Notes under the pieces: generated by a model
Seen by the model: the letters and a program-made list of their open reading frames with translations, nothing else
The model's database searches: none
What the model was told of the DNA's origin: nothing
DNA from: Chloroflexi bacterium 44-23
GTDB taxonomy: Bacteria > Chloroflexota > Anaerolineae > Anaerolineales > Anaerolineaceae
Reading direction: 5' to 3'
DNA: 64,000 bases
Assembly: GCA_001899005.1 (NCBI GenBank)
Contig: MKUW01000015.1
Location: forward strand, 310,001 to 374,000
Made by a program: the position numbers and the translations under genes
Shown here: piece after piece, positions 17,222 to 26,783 of the stretch
How positions within the stretch are numbered: the first letter of the stretch is position 1
Layout of the letters: each line of letters begins with the position of its first letter

Positions 17222-19672
17222 ATGAAAAATCTACGATTAATTATTAAAACAGCGATCTTAATCATTTTTCTTTTTAGCATGGGAGCTTGTGTACCAATTC
17301 TGCAAAATAATCAGCCAGAAGATGATTCTTCTATTCAGCAATTCACGCAAGATATCGCATTGGCGGAAAGCAGCTTTTTTTTGCAAGTTCCTGAACCTGT
17401 CAGCGAGGATCTCGTCATTGAGCTTATCGACGATGTGACCGGAATTGAACTTAACCCAATTCGTTATTCTCTACAAAAAATTGATGATACTCATTATGGT
17501 GTAATTATTCCCTTAAAAATCGGTGCGGTTATCAAATATCGTTATTATCGTAATGCCGGCCTTCCTATTTATGAAACAAATAAAAATAATCAGGTCATTG
17601 ATTACCGCGCTGTGTTCATTGATGGAGCGCGTGATTTCTCTGATATTTTGACAAATTGGGCGGATAGACAATATGACTATGAATATGGCCGTCTTGAAGG
17701 ACAGATTGTCAATAGTACTACCAATGCCCCATTGCCAAATTTACTGGTAATTGCCGCAGGAGTGCATGTGTTTACCGATTCAAGCGGCGCTTTTTCCATC
17801 GAAAACCTGCCCCCTGGAAAACATAATCTTATCTCGATGTCGACCGATGGTGAATATCAAATTTTTCAACAGGAAGCCATGATCGCCTCAGGCCTTACAA
17901 CCCCGGCATTTTTAAAAGTGATGCCGAGCGATTTTGTTAATGTTACTTTCTTAGCCAAATTACCCCTTGACACCTTTGTTGAACCATTACACATGATTGG
18001 AAATACCTATCAACTGGGTAATGTATTTGGAAATGTTTTTAACGGTGAAAGTGCTATAGCTGCGCGAGCCCCCTCTCTAAGCATGTTACCTGATGGCAGT
18101 TACTCCGTCACTCTTAGCCTTCCGGTAGGATTTAATCTGGTTTATAAATACACATTAGGGAATGGTTTTTGGAATTCTGAACTGAGTCAGGAAGGTCAGT
18201 TTCTTACCCGCAGCATTATCATTCCTGATAAAGACACGCTCGTAACAGATATTGTGGCTACATTTCAAGCCAATGAAAGCTCTCCAGTCACATTTAATGT
18301 AAAGGTTCCTGCAAACACACCACCCGGAGACATGGTGTCAATTCAATTTTTTGGATATGGTTGGTCTTCTCCTATACCAATTCAAATACAGGAAAATTAC
18401 ACCTATTCCTACACGTTATATGGCCCATTTAACATGATTGATGAAGTTAAGTATCGTTTCTGCCGCAATGATAGTTGTGCAGCTGGGGACGATATGCAAA
18501 TTTCTACCGTTAGAAACCCGGATTGGGTGATTAAAAGATCTTCTTCAGAACAAAAAATTGATCTGCAAATTGAAGCATGGCCAGGGTTGCCATTCAATGC
18601 ACAAACAACCGAAATAATTGCCCCTGAGATTATCGCCCGTTCACCAGGTTTTGTTACCGGCATTCAAACATCATTGCAATATAGCGTATTTCAACCTGTT
18701 TATAGCCAGGCAGGTTTTCAATCAATTCGAGACATAAATGCAAATTTAGTTATCTTGCCGGTCGTATGGACCTTACAATCGGTAGATCCGGTAATTCTTG
18801 CACCCGTTATTGGTCAAAATCCGCTGTGGAAAGATTTGATCATCATGATCAAAAAAGCGCAAGCTGCAGGCCTTCAGGTAGTCTTAACGCCCAAAATTGT
18901 TTATTCACAATCTGCAATAGCCATTCTTTCTAAAAATGAGCTCTCAGAGGGCTGGAGCGTGGCTTTCGAATCAGAATATCAGAAATTGATCACGTATGTA
19001 ACAGATCTGGCGCAGTTCACTGAAGCCCGCGGTGTCGTATTTGATTACTCATTTGTAAGTAGTGCTTCTGACACTAATAATAAATATCTCAGCTCGGCAA
19101 TTAAAGACACTCTGGTCAACAATATTGATATTTTAAAACAGAAATTTAAAGGTGAATTTTCTTTATCGCTAAGGATTTCAGATGCCAGTGAACTAGATCC
19201 TGTTTTGCTGGATGCTTTCAATGTCTTGATTGTGGATGCTAATTGGAATTTGGGCGAAAGTGGCGTTGACCCAAATATGTTTTTGGCAACATTTGAACAA
19301 CAACTTACAACAGAAGTAGCCAAGCTCCATGAAAATAGCGAGAAGCCGATCTTGATCCGATTAAGCTATCCCTCTACAGTTGGCTCGTATTATGGTTGCA
19401 TAAAGGACAATGACCATTGCATCGATTTTGATTTGATTAATCAACAAGGATTAAATTTAGATTCAATAAGCGGGATTGATCTTGCTGTTCAATCGCAGAT
19501 ATATCAGACTGCCTTAAGTGCCATAAATGAAATTGATTGGATTCAAGGGGTTATATCTGCTGGCTACAATCTCCAGCTAGGAATTCAGGACAGCAGTTCT
19601 TCTGTTCGCGCCAAGCCTGCCGGAGATGTTTTGTGGTATTGGTATCCGAGATTAACTGGAATTTTACAATGA
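17222..19672 (+). CDS. Large secreted lipoprotein with carboxypeptidase-like repeat domain and possible glycosidase-type barrel
   Basis: The 816-residue protein begins with a lipoprotein signal peptide whose lipobox FSMGAC places the modified Cys at 23. Residues about 155-235 form a carboxypeptidase-regulatory-like beta domain (GRLEGQIVNSTTNAPLPNLLV, SGAFSIENLPPGKHNL). Further beta-rich segments follow to about 450. The C-terminal 350 residues look like a TIM barrel of the GH113/glycosidase-like kind (NANLVILPVVW, AQAAGLQVVLTPKI, ARGVVFDYSF, WIQGVISAGYN), but no catalytic pair can be assigned. It is anchored outside the cell; the substrate is unknown. It converges on the prepilin peptidase gene. 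Confidence 0.7.
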   Translation: MKNLRLIIKTAILIIFLFSMGACVPILQNNQPEDDSSIQQFTQDIALAESSFFLQVPEPVSEDLVIELIDDVTGIELNPIRYSLQKIDDTHYGVIIPLKIGAVIKYRYYRNAGLPIYETNKNNQVIDYRAVFIDGARDFSDILTNWADRQYDYEYGRLEGQIVNSTTNAPLPNLLVIAAGVHVFTDSSGAFSIENLPPGKHNLISMSTDGEYQIFQQEAMIASGLTTPAFLKVMPSDFVNVTFLAKLPLDTFVEPLHMIGNTYQLGNVFGNVFNGESAIAARAPSLSMLPDGSYSVTLSLPVGFNLVYKYTLGNGFWNSELSQEGQFLTRSIIIPDKDTLVTDIVATFQANESSPVTFNVKVPANTPPGDMVSIQFFGYGWSSPIPIQIQENYTYSYTLYGPFNMIDEVKYRFCRNDSCAAGDDMQISTVRNPDWVIKRSSSEQKIDLQIEAWPGLPFNAQTTEIIAPEIIARSPGFVTGIQTSLQYSVFQPVYSQAGFQSIRDINANLVILPVVWTLQSVDPVILAPVIGQNPLWKDLIIMIKKAQAAGLQVVLTPKIVYSQSAIAILSKNELSEGWSVAFESEYQKLITYVTDLAQFTEARGVVFDYSFVSSASDTNNKYLSSAIKDTLVNNIDILKQKFKGEFSLSLRISDASELDPVLLDAFNVLIVDANWNLGESGVDPNMFLATFEQQLTTEVAKLHENSEKPILIRLSYPSTVGSYYGCIKDNDHCIDFDLINQQGLNLDSISGIDLAVQSQIYQTALSAINEIDWIQGVISAGYNLQLGIQDSSSSVRAKPAGDVLWYWYPRLTGILQ

Positions 19673-19687
19673 TCGTCCGGTAATAAT

Positions 19688-20449
19688 TCAGATTTGCTTT
19701 GTAGAGGCGTAAATTACAATAATTGTAGCGATAATAATAAATGGCGCATATGGGATGGCTGTAAAAGCTTCATAGCGCTTCCTTAAAACCGAGATCAGTA
19801 AGAATAGCCCGCTGAACAGTCCACCAATTAGTATTGCGAAAAACAAGACCAATGATATTCGTGGCCAACCCAGCAAAATGCCAACAACAAGGCTTAGAGA
19901 GACATCCCCAAAACCCAAAGCGATTTCTTCAATCTCTTCACCTCGCCTTTTGGAAACCCAGCGTGAAAAAAGTATGCCTAAAAGATAAAGTGCATACATG
20001 AAACCAAATCCAGCCAAAGCACCCAGAATGGTATCTAGCCAACCATTTAAGAAAATCCCAATAGGTGCAAAAGCAATCCCACCAAAGATGCTTACGGGAT
20101 TTAAAATAAGCCGGTGTTCCAAGTCGATAATAAAAACCAATCCCAAATAGGCAAAGATGAAAATCGCCAGCCATCTGCCGGTATATTCCGGGGGAAATAA
20201 AAGAACAAGCCACAATGTAAAAATAGTGATAATTGGTGTCAGTATCCTGCGAAGAGAGGGCTTGACACCACATTTCGTACAAGTTGCAAATCGAATATAA
20301 TTATGATAATCGAACGTTTGTCCACATTTAATGCATCGTGGCCTTGTGAGCAATTTACGGTGAATCGGTAAGCTGTCAGCCAAATGGTTCAAAAAGGAAC
20401 CCAAGAAAAATCCTGATACCAAGACCAAAACAATGGCTAAAAATGTCAT
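19688..20449 (-). CDS. Prepilin peptidase (A24 family, PilD-like)
   Basis: This 253-residue, multi-helix membrane protein has the N-terminal LGSFLNHLADSLP motif and a zinc-binding loop with Cys39, Cys42, Cys57 and Cys60. The two catalytic aspartates are Asp109 (FIIDLEHR) and Asp182 in GFGDV, where the usual motif is GxGD. It should cleave and N-methylate type IV pilin-like leader peptides at the cytoplasmic face. No pilin or assembly gene is adjacent, but a comEA-like DNA-uptake gene is at 42603. Confidence 0.92.
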   Translation of the reverse strand: MTFLAIVLVLVSGFFLGSFLNHLADSLPIHRKLLTRPRCIKCGQTFDYHNYIRFATCTKCGVKPSLRRILTPIITIFTLWLVLLFPPEYTGRWLAIFIFAYLGLVFIIDLEHRLILNPVSIFGGIAFAPIGIFLNGWLDTILGALAGFGFMYALYLLGILFSRWVSKRRGEEIEEIALGFGDVSLSLVVGILLGWPRISLVLFFAILIGGLFSGLFLLISVLRKRYEAFTAIPYAPFIIIATIIVIYASTKQI

Positions 20450-20502
20450 AAAAAGATCCTTGTGCGATAGATGCTAAACCTTATTATATAACTCAAAAAA
20501 AT

Positions 20503-23052
20503 ATGCATATGCAGAACAATTTACAAATCCCTTTTATCGATAACTGGTTTGAAAAGAAGCTTAATCGTGAAAATGTTACTCATGTTCACATAAAGCCGAA
20601 TTCCCCCGGTGATTTTTGTGATTTTCCAGAAAGCCTGGATAGCAAACTCATTCAAGCATTAGAAAATATCGGTATTGATCACCTTTACAGGCATCAATTT
20701 CAATGTTATCAGGAAATATTGGCAGGAAAAAACCTGTTAATTAATACAGGAACAGCGAGTGGAAAAACATTGGCTTTTTTCTTGCCGATCATAAACAGGA
20801 TTTTGAAATCAGAAGGTCCAGGAAATGCTTTATTTGTTTTTCCCACTAAAGCGCTTGCTTACGATCAATTACAGCAGTACCAGCTGATCCTGAATGGTTT
20901 GCAAAATAATGTTAAAAATTCAAATTTTGAAATTCCATGTTTTGTGTATGATGGTGACACGCCGCTATCAAAGCGTGCCTCAATTCGAAAAAAAGCCACC
21001 TTATTGTTAACCAACCCGGATATGATTCACTTTGCTATCTTGCCTTACCATACACACTGGGAGCGCTTTATCAGCGAATTAAAATATGTGGTCATAGATG
21101 AAATTCATTCCTATCGAGGCGTTTTTGGGTCACATGTTGCTAATGTGCTTCGCCGATTAAAACGGATCGCCGCCTTTTATGGACGCAACCTGCAATTTAT
21201 TGCCACAACCGCCACAATTGGAAACCCAAAAGAATTTGTTGAAACTATGCTGGAAGAGCCAATCACTTTAATTCAGGGTAATACAGCTCCCCATGGAAAA
21301 AAATCAATCTTTTTTTACAATCCACCCATTGAAAATCCGAAGTTAGGGCTGCGCAAAAGTGCATTTGCGGAATCAAACCGGATAGCTCAGGAATTTGCTG
21401 ACCAGAATTTGCAGACTCTCGTCTTTCAAATATCGCGGCGCAGTGTTGAAATGAGTCTTAAGCTTGTTCAAGATCGCTATGGTAAAAAACCAGAATCAAT
21501 TCAGGCATACCGCAGCGGCTATCTGGCTGAAGATCGCAGAGATCTGGAAGCGAAGTTGAGAAATGGATCGATAAAGCTTCTATTTTCTACGAATGCACTT
21601 GAATTAGGGATGGATATAGGCGGTATGGAAAATGTAATATTATGCGGTTATCCCGGGTCAATCTCCTCCACATTACAGCAAATTGGGCGTTCTGGGAGAA
21701 AAATTAGTGATTCAACTGCATTTTTTATTGCAAATTCTTCTCCAATAGATCAGTTTCTGGTAAACCACCCTGAGTTTGTGCTTCTGCGAAATCCAGAATC
21801 TGCATTAATCGATCCTGATAATCAACTAATTCTTCTCCAACATTTACGTGCATCTGCAAGTGAACTTGTTTTTGAAAAAGGAGATTGCTTCGGGACCTTA
21901 TCCTGGGATGCAATTCGACCAATATTGGATTTCATCGTTACCGAAGGTAACCTTCATTTGATAGATGATCGCTATTACTGGGTTGGAAGCCAGGTCCCGG
22001 CGCAAGAAATCAGCCTTCGTAATATGAATGGTGGGGTTATCAAATTAGTTGATAGCAAAACGAACCGGATGATTGGTCAAGTCGATTATGGCAGCAGTCT
22101 ATGGATGGTACATAATGGCGCAATTTATTTCCACCAGGGTGATGAATACCTGGTAAAAGAATTGAACCTTGAGGACGGCCTGGCTGTTCTGGAAGATCAA
22201 AAATACCCATATTACACACAAGCAAAACGAGATATACAAATCAAAATCATCAATATTCTTTCATCGCGACCTGTAAACAGAGTTACGGCAAACTTCGGAA
22301 ACATCGAAGTAACCAACAAAATTGTGTCCTATGATGAGATTCTGTGGCAAAACAACCAAAAAATAGCGACCAAACCTCTTGAATTGCCTGAAATTAAACT
22401 AACAACTCAAGCAGTTTGGTTTGAATTAAGTGAGGAAATCATCAATAGATTACGAGAAAGGAATTTGTGGTTGAGTGATGTAAATGATTATGGGCCAAAC
22501 TGGGGAAAAACCAGAGCGCTCGTCCTTGCACGCGATGCCAATACCTGTCAGGGTTGTGGGACGAGTGGAAATCAAAGAAGTATGCATATACATCACATTA
22601 AGCCATTTCGTTTGTTCGATTCGATTCAAGAGGCTAACCAGTCATCCAATCTTGTGACACTTTGCCAGCAATGTCATCAGCGAGTTGAAACAAACACCAG
22701 AATCAGATCGGGGTTAGGTGGATTGAAATATCTGGTTCGAAATATGGCACCGCTATTTCTAATGTGTGACTATCAAGATATCGAAGTATTTAGTGATCCT
22801 TCTTCAAGTTTATGTTCTGGCCAACCTCTATTCTTAATGCATGAAAACATTCCATATGGCATTGGCTTGATGGAACATATGCACGCAATTCTGGGGACTT
22901 TTCTTTCTGAAATTATCCTTCAAATAAAGGAGTGCCCATGTAAAAATGGCTGCCCTTCTTGTGTAGGTCCGGAGACGGAATTGGGTTATGGAGGAAAACT
23001 GGAAACGCTTGCGCTCATAAAAGAGATTCTAGGTGACCAAAATGAAGGCTGA
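20503..23052 (+). CDS. mrfA: MrfA/YprA-type superfamily 2 helicase with an internal HNH nuclease domain
   Basis: The 849-residue protein has helicase motif I GTASGKT at 83-89, DEIH at about 197-200 and a C-terminal helicase lobe ending in QIGRSGR. It closes with the DUF1998 zinc cluster (CPCKNGCPSC, about 810-820) typical of MrfA. In B. subtilis MrfA works with MrfB in repair of mitomycin C damage. Unlike that protein, the DUF1998 region is interrupted at about 660-735 by an HNH module: Cys682 and Cys685, HIHHI at 695-699, Asn716, Cys721, Cys724 and His725. The gene overlaps mrfB by 11 bases. The first ATG has no ribosome site; Met3 is an alternative. Confidence 0.85.
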   Translation: MHMQNNLQIPFIDNWFEKKLNRENVTHVHIKPNSPGDFCDFPESLDSKLIQALENIGIDHLYRHQFQCYQEILAGKNLLINTGTASGKTLAFFLPIINRILKSEGPGNALFVFPTKALAYDQLQQYQLILNGLQNNVKNSNFEIPCFVYDGDTPLSKRASIRKKATLLLTNPDMIHFAILPYHTHWERFISELKYVVIDEIHSYRGVFGSHVANVLRRLKRIAAFYGRNLQFIATTATIGNPKEFVETMLEEPITLIQGNTAPHGKKSIFFYNPPIENPKLGLRKSAFAESNRIAQEFADQNLQTLVFQISRRSVEMSLKLVQDRYGKKPESIQAYRSGYLAEDRRDLEAKLRNGSIKLLFSTNALELGMDIGGMENVILCGYPGSISSTLQQIGRSGRKISDSTAFFIANSSPIDQFLVNHPEFVLLRNPESALIDPDNQLILLQHLRASASELVFEKGDCFGTLSWDAIRPILDFIVTEGNLHLIDDRYYWVGSQVPAQEISLRNMNGGVIKLVDSKTNRMIGQVDYGSSLWMVHNGAIYFHQGDEYLVKELNLEDGLAVLEDQKYPYYTQAKRDIQIKIINILSSRPVNRVTANFGNIEVTNKIVSYDEILWQNNQKIATKPLELPEIKLTTQAVWFELSEEIINRLRERNLWLSDVNDYGPNWGKTRALVLARDANTCQGCGTSGNQRSMHIHHIKPFRLFDSIQEANQSSNLVTLCQQCHQRVETNTRIRSGLGGLKYLVRNMAPLFLMCDYQDIEVFSDPSSSLCSGQPLFLMHENIPYGIGLMEHMHAILGTFLSEIILQIKECPCKNGCPSCVGPETELGYGGKLETLALIKEILGDQNEG

Positions 23053-24253
23053 GTTTGAACGAAAGATAATTGCGCTTGGTGTCCATTTTGGGGCAAAAGA
23101 TTTACGGTCATTCAGAAAAGAAAAAGCAGATATCGACTTTCTACGCGACAGCCAGATTGGTGAAAATCGCCTTGGTAAATTCTTTTTTATCGATAAATTC
23201 TATGGGAACGATTATATTCATGGAACAGTTGCTTTTTCTGAAATCTTAAATAGTAATTCTGAGTTTAACCTGCCGGATATTTCGGTAGGTCTTCAGTGGA
23301 ACCAATGTGCTTTTCTGGATACTGAAACGACTGGGCTATCGCAATCTGCCGGTACATTTGCTTTTATGGTTGGAGTGGCCAAAATAGTTGATCATCAATT
23401 TTTATTACGACAATATTTTCTAAAGAGCCCATCTGAAGAAGCGGCTATGTTGAATGACTTGGAAAATTTTCTATTCGGAATAAAAAATATTATTTCATAT
23501 AATGGAATCGGTTTTGATGTTCCCATCCTTCGTCATCGTTACATTTTGCATAAAATGCGCTCTCCTTTTGAGCATTTTGAGCACCTTGACCTATTGAAAT
23601 ATTCACGAAACTTATGGAGATACCAATTCGAAGACCGGTCTTTGAAAAGTGTCGAAGCAAGAATTCTTAAATATACACGCACAAGCGAAGAGGTACCTGG
23701 CTGGATGGCGCCAGAAATTTACCGTGAATTCTTAAAAACAGGCAATTTTTCTGTTATCTCTGGCGTCTTTTATCATAATGCCATGGATGTCATATCTTTA
23801 TGCGCATTGTTATCTCGTTACATACCAATTCTTAATGCAAAAGAAGCTGGTAGTAATGGCTTTGAGACAATTAATTTTGCAATGGGAAGACTACACGAAA
23901 AATACGATAATTTAAAACTATCTATTATGTTTTACCAGAGCGCGATTGATCAAACCGATATACCCAAAACTATGAAAATTCAAGCCATCAGGCAGTTAAG
24001 CAAGATATATAAAAAAAGTGGCAATTATAAAGAAGCTATCTTATTATGGGAGACAGGTAGTGCGCTTACGGATGTTCATTGTATGATCGAGCTGGCCAAA
24101 TACTTTGAACACAAGGAACGCAATTATGAACAAGCAATCTTCTGGGTTGAAAAGGGATTGCAAACGATTTCTTTTTCAAAAGAATATGGACTTTATCATG
24201 AGCTAATGTATCGACAGCAAAGAATTATTAATAAAATGGAGAAAAATGTCTGA
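23042..24253 (+). CDS. mrfB: MrfB/YprB-type DEDDh exonuclease with C-terminal helical repeats
   Basis: The ATG at 23042 is chosen because AGGTGA lies 6 bases upstream inside the helicase gene. The 403-residue product has an RNase H-like exonuclease domain with Asp93 and Glu95 (FLDTETTGL), Asp159 (YNGIGFDVP), and His245/Asp249 (YHNAMDVISL), a complete DEDDh set. Residues about 270-400 form TPR-like helices (GRLHEKYDNLKLSIMFYQSA). In B. subtilis MrfB (YprB) is the partner of MrfA in excision of mitomycin adducts. The overlap of the two genes supports the same partnership here. Confidence 0.87.
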   Translation: MKAEFERKIIALGVHFGAKDLRSFRKEKADIDFLRDSQIGENRLGKFFFIDKFYGNDYIHGTVAFSEILNSNSEFNLPDISVGLQWNQCAFLDTETTGLSQSAGTFAFMVGVAKIVDHQFLLRQYFLKSPSEEAAMLNDLENFLFGIKNIISYNGIGFDVPILRHRYILHKMRSPFEHFEHLDLLKYSRNLWRYQFEDRSLKSVEARILKYTRTSEEVPGWMAPEIYREFLKTGNFSVISGVFYHNAMDVISLCALLSRYIPILNAKEAGSNGFETINFAMGRLHEKYDNLKLSIMFYQSAIDQTDIPKTMKIQAIRQLSKIYKKSGNYKEAILLWETGSALTDVHCMIELAKYFEHKERNYEQAIFWVEKGLQTISFSKEYGLYHELMYRQQRIINKMEKNV

Positions 24254-24551
24254 ATATAAATTAGTATATAGCGCATATGGTTTGTTGGATGCCACTTCCA
24301 TTAAACTCTTATTGGAGTCATTCGAGATTCCCGCTGAAATTATGCAAGAGAGTGTCGGAAGGACATACGGGCTGACTGCAGGAAAGATGGGCTCAGCAAA
24401 TATTTATGTCCCTGAAGAGGATTTGCCTGAAGCTCGTCGAATTTTAGACCTGATGGAATCAGGTGCTCTAGAGCTTCCGGGGTCGGATGAAAGCACTGAA
24501 GCAAACAACGATCCTGATTTAAGCGAGGAAGAAGATAGTGAGACTGATTAA
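24246..24551 (+). CDS. DUF2007 small protein
   Basis: The 101-residue protein matches the DUF2007 pattern: YKLVYSAYGLLDATSIKLLLESFEIPAEI, a GLTAGKMGSANIYVPEEDLPEARRIL core, then an acidic tail rich in Glu and Asp. The family is a single ferredoxin-like alpha/beta domain sometimes called a putative signal-transducing protein, and its role is unproven. It overlaps the end of mrfB by 8 bases, so it is translated from the same message. It converges with the aminotransferase gene, 9 bases away. Confidence 0.8.
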   Translation: MSEYKLVYSAYGLLDATSIKLLLESFEIPAEIMQESVGRTYGLTAGKMGSANIYVPEEDLPEARRILDLMESGALELPGSDESTEANNDPDLSEEEDSETD

Positions 24552-24560
24552 TTTTTCAAA

Positions 24561-25406
24561 CTAAATTGATTCAAATTTTGCATCGAAGATAACCTGAAAT
24601 AATTTTATAAGATTTTTTGTAACCGGGCCGGGTCTTCCATCCCCCACTTTTTTGTTATCAATCTGAACAACCGGCATTACCTTGCGACTGGTACTGGTAA
24701 TAAAGGCCTCATCTAATTCGAAAACAAGATGATAATCAATTGGTTTAAAAATAATCTTATATCCACCGGTTTCAGCTGCCTCAAGCAGAATGGCGCGTGT
24801 AATTCCATACAATACATTCTGGCTGGCAGTAAAGACCGAATTGGATTTTATTCCAAAAAAATTGCTGGTTAAACCTTCCAATATTGCTCCCGAATCGCTT
24901 AAAATGAGAGATTCCTCCAACTCTTCTTTTCTTAAGAGATTTTTTTCAGCCTTTGAAAGTTCAATAAACGAGGACTGCTTTGCCAAAGGATTTATTCTAA
25001 GAAGATGATTGGTTTTTACTGCCACTCCGTCTTCGTAGCATCTGTTAGGATATGGTTTTAACTCCTCAACTACAATGTTACAAAAATTTGGTTCCTGGAA
25101 AGGGATATGCAAGCGAACTTTGTGTTCATCACCTGAAAGCCCAACCAATATTGCACTTAGTGGTGCTCGCAGCTGGTTGATTTCATATGGGAATTGATAA
25201 TCATTTAATTTGAAACCATCCACCAATCTTGAAAAATGAGCGGCAAGTTGTAATGCAAATTTTGATTGGCGTGTGCGTAATGTAGTGTATACCCCATTTG
25301 GAAAACTAGCTGCTAAAGCATCAATTGATATAAAAAGTCTATCTGAATAAATTTCAGCATAGACGTTTTTGACAAAATCGAAGCGCCAATATTGGTTCAG
25401 TTTCAT
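24561..25406 (-). CDS. Class IV PLP-dependent aminotransferase-like protein
   Basis: The 281-residue protein follows the fold type IV pattern of branched-chain aminotransferases and aminodeoxychorismate lyase: GVYTTLRTRQSKFALQLAAH near the start, predicted Schiff-base Lys131 (VAVKTNHLL) and the cofactor loop with Glu177 (ILEGLTSNFF). The substrate is not clear. It is the last gene of the long minus-strand run, 24 bases after the yqeC-mocA fusion. It may belong functionally to that hydroxylase cluster or simply share its transcript. Confidence 0.78.
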   Translation of the reverse strand: MKLNQYWRFDFVKNVYAEIYSDRLFISIDALAASFPNGVYTTLRTRQSKFALQLAAHFSRLVDGFKLNDYQFPYEINQLRAPLSAILVGLSGDEHKVRLHIPFQEPNFCNIVVEELKPYPNRCYEDGVAVKTNHLLRINPLAKQSSFIELSKAEKNLLRKEELEESLILSDSGAILEGLTSNFFGIKSNSVFTASQNVLYGITRAILLEAAETGGYKIIFKPIDYHLVFELDEAFITSTSRKVMPVVQIDNKKVGDGRPGPVTKNLIKLFQVIFDAKFESI

Positions 25407-25430
25407 ACAATTCTTTCTTAATTTTTGATT

Positions 25431-26783
25431 TTAATTGGATTTACTTGCCCGATAGGAAGATAATTTTTTCAAATCTTCTTTTGTATCGATATCAATTGCA
25501 AGGTATGGATCATTTATTTTTATCGTTACAGGAGGAAATTGTTCAAATAATTGTCTTCCCCCAGCGTCACCTTTTAATTCAACCAGGAATGGAAAGAGCT
25601 TTCTCGAAAATAAAACTGGATGACGATGCATACCTTTAAATTCGTGGATAATAATGTCAGCGTTTGTTAATGCGTGCTTCTTCAAAAGATTGTTGATCAT
25701 TTCGATGTCGAATTGAGGTTGGTCCACTAATAGAAAAACAATCGCGTCCATATTTTCGGGAAGGTTTTTGATTGCTGTCTTCACCGAACTACTCTGGCCG
25801 GATTTCCACTCGCTGTTAAAAATTGTAATGCAATTGAGCCCTTTCAATTCAGCTTCTATCAAATTTGAATATGCTCCGGTGACGACATAAATTTTATCAA
25901 CCGGAACTGCCTGCATTTTCTCGACAATAGTTTTTACGAAGGATTTGTCATTCCACTTTGCTAGTTGCTTCGGAAAATCAAATCGCTTTGCTTCTCCTGC
26001 AGCCAGGATAGTGCAAGCTACTTGACCAAAATGAGCGATGACCGAAATATTGAAAGTATTTGGATTCGTAGTGGTTATCAAAATATGATCGTAATATCGT
26101 TTGCAATTAAGAGCTAAATTCAATATTTCATTTTGATCTTCAATGCAATCTGCTTGATTTAGAAACAAGATTTTTTCAACCCCTTCAGGAATTGATTTTA
26201 ATCCTCCGAAGGGGCTTGTTAAGTAACGAAATAAATCATCAGTAGTTATTGTTTCCCCGATATCTTTTTTTACTATTTTGGCAAAAATGTGCGATCGGTG
26301 AACATATTGATCACCCAGGGGCTTCCCTAATCCGCTCAATCCGGCAACCAAACAAACTTTGGAAACAAAATGTGGAATTTGCGGTTCATAATCAGCTGGT
26401 GATTTTAGAGGTTTGTTTCGTGATCCATCAGCTTCGATAAAAAGTGGAACCGAATGATCCAAACAAAATTTGGAAAGATGTTGAATTTCATCCAATTTGA
26501 AGCCTGATAGTTTCTTTGGTTCGGTTTGATCGATTCCAGTACTGATCAGTGTTATTCCTTCATTAATTTTCGATATTTGTGATTCAAGCGATTGGGTGGA
26601 TTTTAGAATTAAATGATGATTCGCAAACAATGATTGTTCAACAGCGAGGTGAGTTGTAGTTGTTAAAATTGACTTGACATATAAATCTTTTAGGATGGAA
26701 AAAATTAGTGATGACTTACCCCCACTGCCAACCCAGGCAACCTGGTCTTGTTTAGAAAAAATCTTAAGCGATTCTAATTCCAT
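25431..26783 (-). CDS. Fusion of selenium-hydroxylase accessory protein YqeC and MocA-type cytidylyltransferase
   Basis: Residues 1 to about 230 match YqeC, with an early phosphate-binding-like segment WVGSGGKSS (17-25) and FIEADGSRNKPLK. Residues about 255-450 are a MobA/MocA-like nucleotidyltransferase with ILAAGEAKRF (259-268), a PKQL loop and FLLVDQPQF containing Asp354. MocA transfers CMP to molybdopterin to make the cytosine dinucleotide cofactor used by xanthine dehydrogenase-family enzymes. YqeC is a marker of the labile-selenium Mo hydroxylase system. In E. coli these are separate genes; here they are one chain. It overlaps yqeB by 10 bases. Confidence 0.87.
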   Translation of the reverse strand: MELESLKIFSKQDQVAWVGSGGKSSLIFSILKDLYVKSILTTTTHLAVEQSLFANHHLILKSTQSLESQISKINEGITLISTGIDQTEPKKLSGFKLDEIQHLSKFCLDHSVPLFIEADGSRNKPLKSPADYEPQIPHFVSKVCLVAGLSGLGKPLGDQYVHRSHIFAKIVKKDIGETITTDDLFRYLTSPFGGLKSIPEGVEKILFLNQADCIEDQNEILNLALNCKRYYDHILITTTNPNTFNISVIAHFGQVACTILAAGEAKRFDFPKQLAKWNDKSFVKTIVEKMQAVPVDKIYVVTGAYSNLIEAELKGLNCITIFNSEWKSGQSSSVKTAIKNLPENMDAIVFLLVDQPQFDIEMINNLLKKHALTNADIIIHEFKGMHRHPVLFSRKLFPFLVELKGDAGGRQLFEQFPPVTIKINDPYLAIDIDTKEDLKKLSSYRASKSN

